From NCBI GenBank assembly GCA_021780415.1, contig JAJXYW010000095.1, positions 1 to 8,672 of the forward strand: a stretch of 8,672 nt of DNA. Direction: 5' to 3'. The translations under genes were made by a program, and so were the position numbers. Positions 5,571 through 8,672 of the stretch are shown one piece after another; the stretch's first letter is position 1, and the number at the start of each line of letters is the position of its first letter. This stretch comes from Acidobacteriota bacterium. GTDB lineage: Bacteria; Acidobacteriota; Terriglobia; Terriglobales; Acidobacteriaceae. The notes under the pieces are model-generated. The model did not search any database. It was not told where the DNA came from and worked only from the letters and a program-made list of their open reading frames with translations.

Positions 5571-5734
5571 GCGGCCGCATCCTTGCGGCCGATGCGTTTT
5601 CGTAGCCGCCGCATCCCTACGGCCGATGCGTTTTCGTAGCCGCCGCATCCCTACGGCCGATGGCCCCGTTCCCCGCCGCGTGGCGCGGGCGCCCCCGCCC
5701 GCGTTCGGCCGGCGGGTGTCGGCCGCTACGGCGT
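5571..5734. repeat. Module D variant with 34-bp internal tandem duplication
   Basis: A D module standing alone upstream of the ABC gene. Its GCGGCCGCATCCTTGCGGCC hairpin is followed by a 34-bp unit (starting GATGCGTTTTCGTAGCCGCC) repeated exactly at 5591 and 5625, with the next GATG at 5659. Then come the CGCGGGCG/CGCCCGCG hairpin and the end GTCGGCCGCTACGG. The 68 bp between 5502 and 5571 hold the ABC start region; I see no clear promoter there. Confidence 0.8.
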
Positions 5735-5799
5735 GTGGTGTAGGAGGGACCTCCTGGTCCCGATCTGGTTATGGTCTCCGCTGGTGGCGCCTCCACCAC
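5735..5799. repeat. Module E, copy 1
   Basis: Bounded by GTGGTG (5735-5740) and CACCAC (5794-5799). It contains the hairpin GGGACC-TCCT-GGTCCC and a second arm GGTGGCGCCTCCACC. A close copy lies at 7135-7200. Both are followed by CGGCC and CCATTCCC and then a module A array. Confidence 0.8.
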
Positions 5800-5814
5800 G
5801 CGGCCCCCATTCCC

Positions 5815-6115
5815 GTCACTGCGAGGCCCATATTTCTCGTCACTGCGAGGCCCGAAGGGCCGCGGCAGCCCCGTGGTTGAAAGACCGCAAGCTTAGCAGC
5901 CGGTCATGCAAAGCCGGGATTGCTTCGTTTGATGCCCTTCGCGAGTAGCCCTCGCAATGACGGGGGCGCGTCGTGCGAGGCCCATATTTTCCGTCACTGC
6001 GAGGCCCGAAGGGCCGTGGCAGCCCCGTGGTTGAAAGACCGCAAGCCTAGCAGCCAGTCTTGCAAGACCGGGATTGCTTCGTTTGATGCCCTTCGCGAGG
6101 AGCCCTCGCAATGAC
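5815..6115. repeat. Repeat block 3: A fragment plus A doublet
   Basis: A 24-bp 5' fragment of module A (5815-5838, GTCACTGCGAGG then CCCATATTTCTC) precedes two full copies at 5839-5961 and 5993-6115. The 31-bp spacer between them again contains GAGGCCCATATTTT. Relative to block 2 these copies share private changes (GTTTGATGCCCTTCGCGA), so they were duplicated together locally. Confidence 0.8.
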
Positions 6116-6118
6116 GGG

Positions 6119-6425
6119 GTAGGGGCGGCCGTCTCTGGCCGCCCGGGGTCGGCCCGGGTGCCGTTGTTCCGGTCCGTAGGGGCGGCCGTCTCTGGCCGCC
6201 CGAGGTGATACCGGGTGCCGTTGTTCCGTGTCCGTAGGGGCGGCCGTCTCTGGCCGCCCGGCGTCGCGCCGGGTGCCGCATGGTGGGGGGAGGCCACGGA
6301 GGGCCTCCCCTACGCCGCGAACGGTGGATGGTGGGTTTTCGTACTGGCCGCATCCTTGCGGCCAATGCCGCCATTCCCCGCCCCGTGGCGCGGGCGCCCC
6401 CGCCCGCGTTCGGTCGGCGGTCCCG
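6119..6425. repeat. Repeat block 3: B-B-B-C-D
   Basis: B copies start at 6119, 6176 and 6234 (57- and 58-bp spacing). C is at about 6282-6314 (GGGAGGCC/GGCCTCCC). A shortened D with the CGCGGGCG/CGCCCGCG hairpin ends GTTCGGTCGGCGG near 6421. The array finishes within about 10 bp of the toxin stop codon, so these hairpins form the 3' end of the toxin-antitoxin transcript. Confidence 0.8.
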
Positions 6426-6428
6426 GCC

Positions 6429-6695
6429 TCACTCGTAGTGGGTCCAGAGACGGATGATCTTGACGGTCCGCTCTTCCGTGTAAACCTGGTAGACGAGCCG
6501 GTGGTGGATGTTGATTCTCCTCGAATACGCGCCCGCCAGGTCACCGACCAGCTTTTCATAGGGCGGCGGGGTCTGGAAGGGGTCGATCTCCAGGATCTGA
6601 AGCAAAGCGGCCGCCTTCTCCTTGAGGCCGGCTTCGGCGAGCTTCTTGGCGTCCTTCTGGGCCTGCCTCGTGTAGACGAGCCGCCACCTCACCAT
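6429..6695 (-). CDS. yoeB: YoeB/Txe-family mRNA interferase toxin
   Basis: 88 residues, normal for YoeB (84 in E. coli). YoeB toxins fold like RelE, bind the ribosomal A site and cut mRNA there; the antitoxin blocks them. Visible family marks are MVRWRLVYTRQAQKDAKKL at the N-terminus, DPFQTPPPYEKL, SRRINIHHRLVYQV, and the C-terminal RLWTHYE. Residues corresponding to the E. coli catalytic set Glu46, Arg65, His83, Tyr84 are present as Glu47, Arg66, His86 and Tyr87, so the toxin looks active. Start: ATG 6695 gives the usual MVRW opening and a 7-nt overlap (ATGGTGA) with the antitoxin stop, fitting translational coupling; an upstream in-frame start at 6713 would lie inside the antitoxin gene. 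The stop codon abuts a composite repeat array. Confidence 0.92.
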   Translation of the reverse strand: MVRWRLVYTRQAQKDAKKLAEAGLKEKAAALLQILEIDPFQTPPPYEKLVGDLAGAYSRRINIHHRLVYQVYTEERTVKIIRLWTHYE

Positions 6696-6931
6696 CCCGG
6701 CTCTTTCCGGCACTTGGAGAGGGGAACCTTCATTCCCTCCACGATGGACTCGCGCATGCCGGGGACCGAGAGGAGATAGAGCGTCTCTTCGATCGACCGC
6801 CAGTCCTCCTCGGAGACGAGCACGGCGTTATTGCGCTTGCCGGCGATCAGTATGGGCCGGTGCGAAGCGGCGGCCTCGTCGATCAGGCGGTAGAGCTTCG
6901 TTCGGGCCTCGCTAGCCTTGAGAGTGGTCAT
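6689..6931 (-). CDS. yefM: YefM/Phd-family antitoxin
   Basis: 80 residues. The N-terminal TTLKASEARTKLYRLIDE and RPILIAGKRNNAVLVSEEDW segments are typical of the YefM/Phd DNA-binding dimer fold; the C-terminal part (LLSVPGMRESIVEGM) is the region that wraps the toxin. It neutralises YoeB and, with it, represses its own promoter. Start: ATG 6931 has GGAGG (6937-6941) 5 nt upstream and gives the family-typical N-terminus; an in-frame GTG at 6943 overlaps the ribosome site and is not chosen. It is first in a two-gene operon, overlapping the toxin by 7 nt. Promoter and operator lie immediately upstream. Such pairs often occur in accessory DNA, as the flanking repeat arrays suggest here. Confidence 0.92.
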   Translation of the reverse strand: MTTLKASEARTKLYRLIDEAAASHRPILIAGKRNNAVLVSEEDWRSIEETLYLLSVPGMRESIVEGMKVPLSKCRKEPGW

Positions 6932-6947
6932 GGGGACCTCCACCCCA

Positions 6948-6976
6948 ATGGTACGTTATCTCGTACGTCCCGTCAA
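6948..6976 (-). promoter_or_regulatory. Toxin-antitoxin promoter with GTAC-core operator pair
   Basis: On the minus strand, TTGACG (-35, 6971-6976) and TACCAT (-10, 6948-6953) are separated by exactly 17 bp. Two GTAC-centred hexamers overlap it: CGTACG at 6962-6967 in the spacer and GGTACG at 6950-6955 over the -10, centres 12 bp apart. YefM-YoeB of E. coli binds TGTACA-type cores with, as I recall, the same 12-bp centre spacing. Repressor bound here would cover the promoter, giving autoregulation. Confidence 0.65.
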
Positions 6977-7134
6977 ACCAGCCGGAGCGGGATTGAAGAT
7001 GGGAAATTGACAGCGGGCCTTCGTAGCGGCCATGGGAGTGAGGAGATTAAAGAAAGTAAGGAGTGAGGAGCGAGCCAGTGAGGAGAAAAGGCCACCGCAC
7101 TCCGCCGCAACCTCTCCTGCCGGTCATCCTGGCA
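6977..7134. other. Spacer upstream of the toxin-antitoxin operon
   Basis: A purine-rich 158-bp spacer with three copies of AGTGAGGAG (near 7036, 7063 and 7077). No gene, promoter or recognisable module seen. It separates the toxin-antitoxin promoter from module E of block 4. Confidence 0.4.
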
Positions 7135-7200
7135 GTGGTGTAGGAGGGACCTCCTGGTCCCGATCGGGTTAGGGTCGCCGCCTGGAGGCGCCTCCACCAC
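7135..7200. repeat. Module E, copy 2
   Basis: Bounded by GTGGTG (7135-7140) and CACCAC (7195-7200), with the GGGACC-TCCT-GGTCCC hairpin. The second arm, GCCTGGAGGCGCCTCCACC, differs from copy 1 yet keeps pairing potential. It is followed, as in copy 1, by a module A array. Confidence 0.8.
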
Positions 7201-7215
7201 GCGGCCGCCATTCCC

Positions 7216-7516
7216 GTCACTGCGAGGCCCATATTTCCCGTCACTGCGAGGCCCAAAGGGCCGCGGCAGCCCCGCCGTTGAAAGACCCCAAGCTTAGCAG
7301 CCGGTCTTGCAAGGCCGGGATTGCTTCGTTGGGTGCCCTTCGCGAGGAGCCCTCGCAATGACGGGGCGCGTCGTGTGAGGCCCATATTTCCCGTCACTGC
7401 GAGGCCCAAAGGGCCGCGGCAGCCCCGCGGTTGAAAGACCGCAAGCTTTAGGAGCCAGTCATGCAACCCCGGGATTGCTTCGTTCGGTGCCCTCTGCGGG
7501 GAGCCCTCGCAATGAC
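7216..7516. repeat. Repeat block 4: A fragment plus A doublet
   Basis: Same layout as block 3: a 24-bp A fragment (7216-7239), then full A copies at 7240-7362 and 7393-7516, with a 30-bp spacer containing GAGGCCCATATTTCCC. The second copy carries the CCCTCTGCGGGG variant also seen at 3210 and next to the IS at 123, which links those arrays by descent. Confidence 0.8.
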
Positions 7517-7519
7517 GGG

Positions 7520-7760
7520 GTAGGGGCGGCCGCCTCTGGCCGCCCGGGGTGGTGCCGGGTGCCGTTGTTTCGTGTCCGTAGGGGCGGCCGTCTCTGGCCG
7601 CCCGGGGTGATACCGGGTGTCGCATCGGTGGGCGGGAGGCCACGGAGGGCCTCCCGTACGCCGGAATCGGTGCCCGGTGCGTTTTTGTGGCGGCCAATGC
7701 CGCCGTTCCCCGCCCCGTGGCGCGGGCGCCCCCGCCCGTGTTCGGTCGGCGGGGGTCCGT
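7520..7760. repeat. Repeat block 4: B-B-C-D
   Basis: B copies at 7520 and 7578 (58 bp apart), C at about 7627-7662, then a D module missing the GCATCCTTGCGGCC arm (GTGGCGGCCAATGCCGCC instead). It ends GTTCGGTCGGCGGGGG a few bases before the stop codon of the dehydrogenase gene. Confidence 0.8.
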
Positions 7761-7763
7761 GGC

Positions 7764-8672
7764 TTACCCCTTGACGACGCTCTTCCCGGGGGGGACGACG
7801 TTGCGGGTGTCGAGGACGAGCGGGGCGTGGGCGGCGACGAAGCGGTAGTCCACGGCTCGATGGTCGGTGACGACGAGCACGGCGTCCTGGGCGGCGAGGG
7901 TCTCGGCGGTGAGGGGCACGGAGCGCAGGTGCGGCAGGCCGGGCCAGTCGCGGGTGCGGGGCAGTGCGGGGATGTGCGGATCGTGGTAGGCGACCGAGGC
8001 GCCGAGGGAGAGGAGCCTATCCAAGATCTCGAAGGCGGGGCTCTCGCGGGGGTCGTCGATGTCCCGCTTGTAGGCCACGCCGAGGACGAGGATCTTCGCT
8101 TCCTTGAGACACTTGCCCCGATCGTTGAGGGCGAGGATGAGCTTTTCGATGACGTATTCGGGCATGCGGCGGTTGATCTCGCCCGCGTGCTCGATGAAGT
8201 TGGAGGTGAGGCCGACCTCGCGCGCCTTCCAGGTGAGGTAGAAGGGGTCGAGGGGGATGCAGTGGCCGCCCCAGCCGGGGCCCGGGTTGAAGCGCATGAA
8301 GCCGAAGGGCTTGGTGGAGGCGGCGTCGAGGACGTCCCAGACGTCGATGCCCATGCGGTCGTAGATGACCTTGAGCTCGTTGACCAGAGCGATGTTGACG
8401 GCGCGGAAGACGTTTTCGGTGAGCTTGGCGGCCTCGGCGGTGCGGGCGTCCCGCACGCGGACCACCTTCTGGACAATGCTGGCGTAGAACGCCTCGGCCA
8501 GGTCGCCGGAGAGGGGGTCCACGCCGCCCACCACCTTGGGAATGGTGTGGGTGCCGTAATCGGGGTTGCCGGGGTCCTCGCGCTCGGGCGAGAAGGCGAG
8601 GAAGAAATCGGCGCCGCAGGTGAGCGCGCCGGCGGCCCCGGGGCGGGCCGATTCCAGCAGGGGCCGGACCCG
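7764..8672 (-). CDS. Nucleotide-sugar (UDP-GlcNAc/UDP-glucose type) 6-dehydrogenase, C-terminal part (partial)
   Basis: 302 codons are visible, open to the right edge; the N-terminal NAD-binding domain lies outside. The family oxidises the C6 hydroxyl of a UDP-sugar to a carboxylate in two NAD+-dependent steps, giving a UDP-uronic acid for capsule, O-antigen or glycoprotein glycans. Seen: LAFSPEREDPGN at the N-side (residues about 25-36 of the fragment), the central helical domain with EAAKLTENVFRAVNIALVNEL, the active-site loop GWGGHCIPLDPFYLTWKA with nucleophile Cys138 of the fragment, the UDP-binding domain opening KILVLGVAYKRDIDDPRESPA, and a normal C-terminus ending VVKG. The GGHCIP(L/I)DPFYLTWKA form is typical of the WbpA-like UDP-N-acetylglucosamine branch rather than plain UDP-glucose enzymes, so UDP-GlcNAc is the likelier substrate; this is inference. 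It fits with the PglK-like flippase 2.3 kb away on the same strand. Confidence 0.9.
   Translation of the reverse strand, partial: RVRPLLESARPGAAGALTCGADFFLAFSPEREDPGNPDYGTHTIPKVVGGVDPLSGDLAEAFYASIVQKVVRVRDARTAEAAKLTENVFRAVNIALVNELKVIYDRMGIDVWDVLDAASTKPFGFMRFNPGPGWGGHCIPLDPFYLTWKAREVGLTSNFIEHAGEINRRMPEYVIEKLILALNDRGKCLKEAKILVLGVAYKRDIDDPRESPAFEILDRLLSLGASVAYHDPHIPALPRTRDWPGLPHLRSVPLTAETLAAQDAVLVVTDHRAVDYRFVAAHAPLVLDTRNVVPPGKSVVKG

Noticed and set aside
7448..8476. 342-codon minus-strand ORF overlapping the dehydrogenase
   Set aside because: A Ser/Arg/Pro-rich shadow in another frame of the dehydrogenase gene that continues into repeat block 4.

Overview
The window is GC-rich DNA from a Gram-negative-type bacterium. 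It carries parts of a surface-glycan locus: a PglK-like lipid-linked-glycan flippase and a UDP-N-acetylhexosamine/UDP-glucose 6-dehydrogenase. The dense intergenic repeats resemble those of repeat-rich Acidobacteriota, deltaproteobacterial or Chloroflexota genomes, but nothing in the sequence fixes the phylum.

Layout. 1-120: left end of an IS3-family element with the start of its OrfA transposase reading off the window edge; it sits inside a host dispersed repeat. 121-380: repeat block 1. 381-1030: a less GC-rich island with a possible promoter and a small ORF that ends in an ATGA overlap with the next ORF. 874-1671: an ORF of doubtful coding status containing a long 21-nt (heptad) tandem repeat. 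1748-2524: an unrecognised helical protein made of two tandem copies of a ~105-residue unit, closed by a strong intrinsic terminator. 2696-3643: repeat block 2. 3697-5502 (minus): PglK/MsbA-type ABC exporter. 5571-6425: repeat block 3. 6429-6931 (minus): YefM/YoeB toxin-antitoxin pair with a well-formed promoter and operator. 7135-7760: repeat block 4. 7764-8672 (minus): 3' part of the nucleotide-sugar dehydrogenase.

About 31% of the window (roughly 2.7 kb) is built from five repeat modules, named here E, A, B, C and D, almost always in the order E-A-A-B-B-C-D on the plus strand. The D end of each array lies next to the stop codon of a minus-strand gene. The genes therefore look like separate cassettes spaced by the same composite repeat. 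The dehydrogenase would make a UDP-uronic-acid precursor and the ABC protein would flip a lipid-linked glycan, so they fit one polysaccharide or glycosylation locus into which the toxin-antitoxin pair, the IS and the heptad-repeat cassette have been placed.

The most unusual parts are the heptad-repeat tract, whose unit has two codon-sized variable slots in an otherwise constant 21-mer, followed by the duplicated-domain protein, and the strictly ordered composite repeat arrays.
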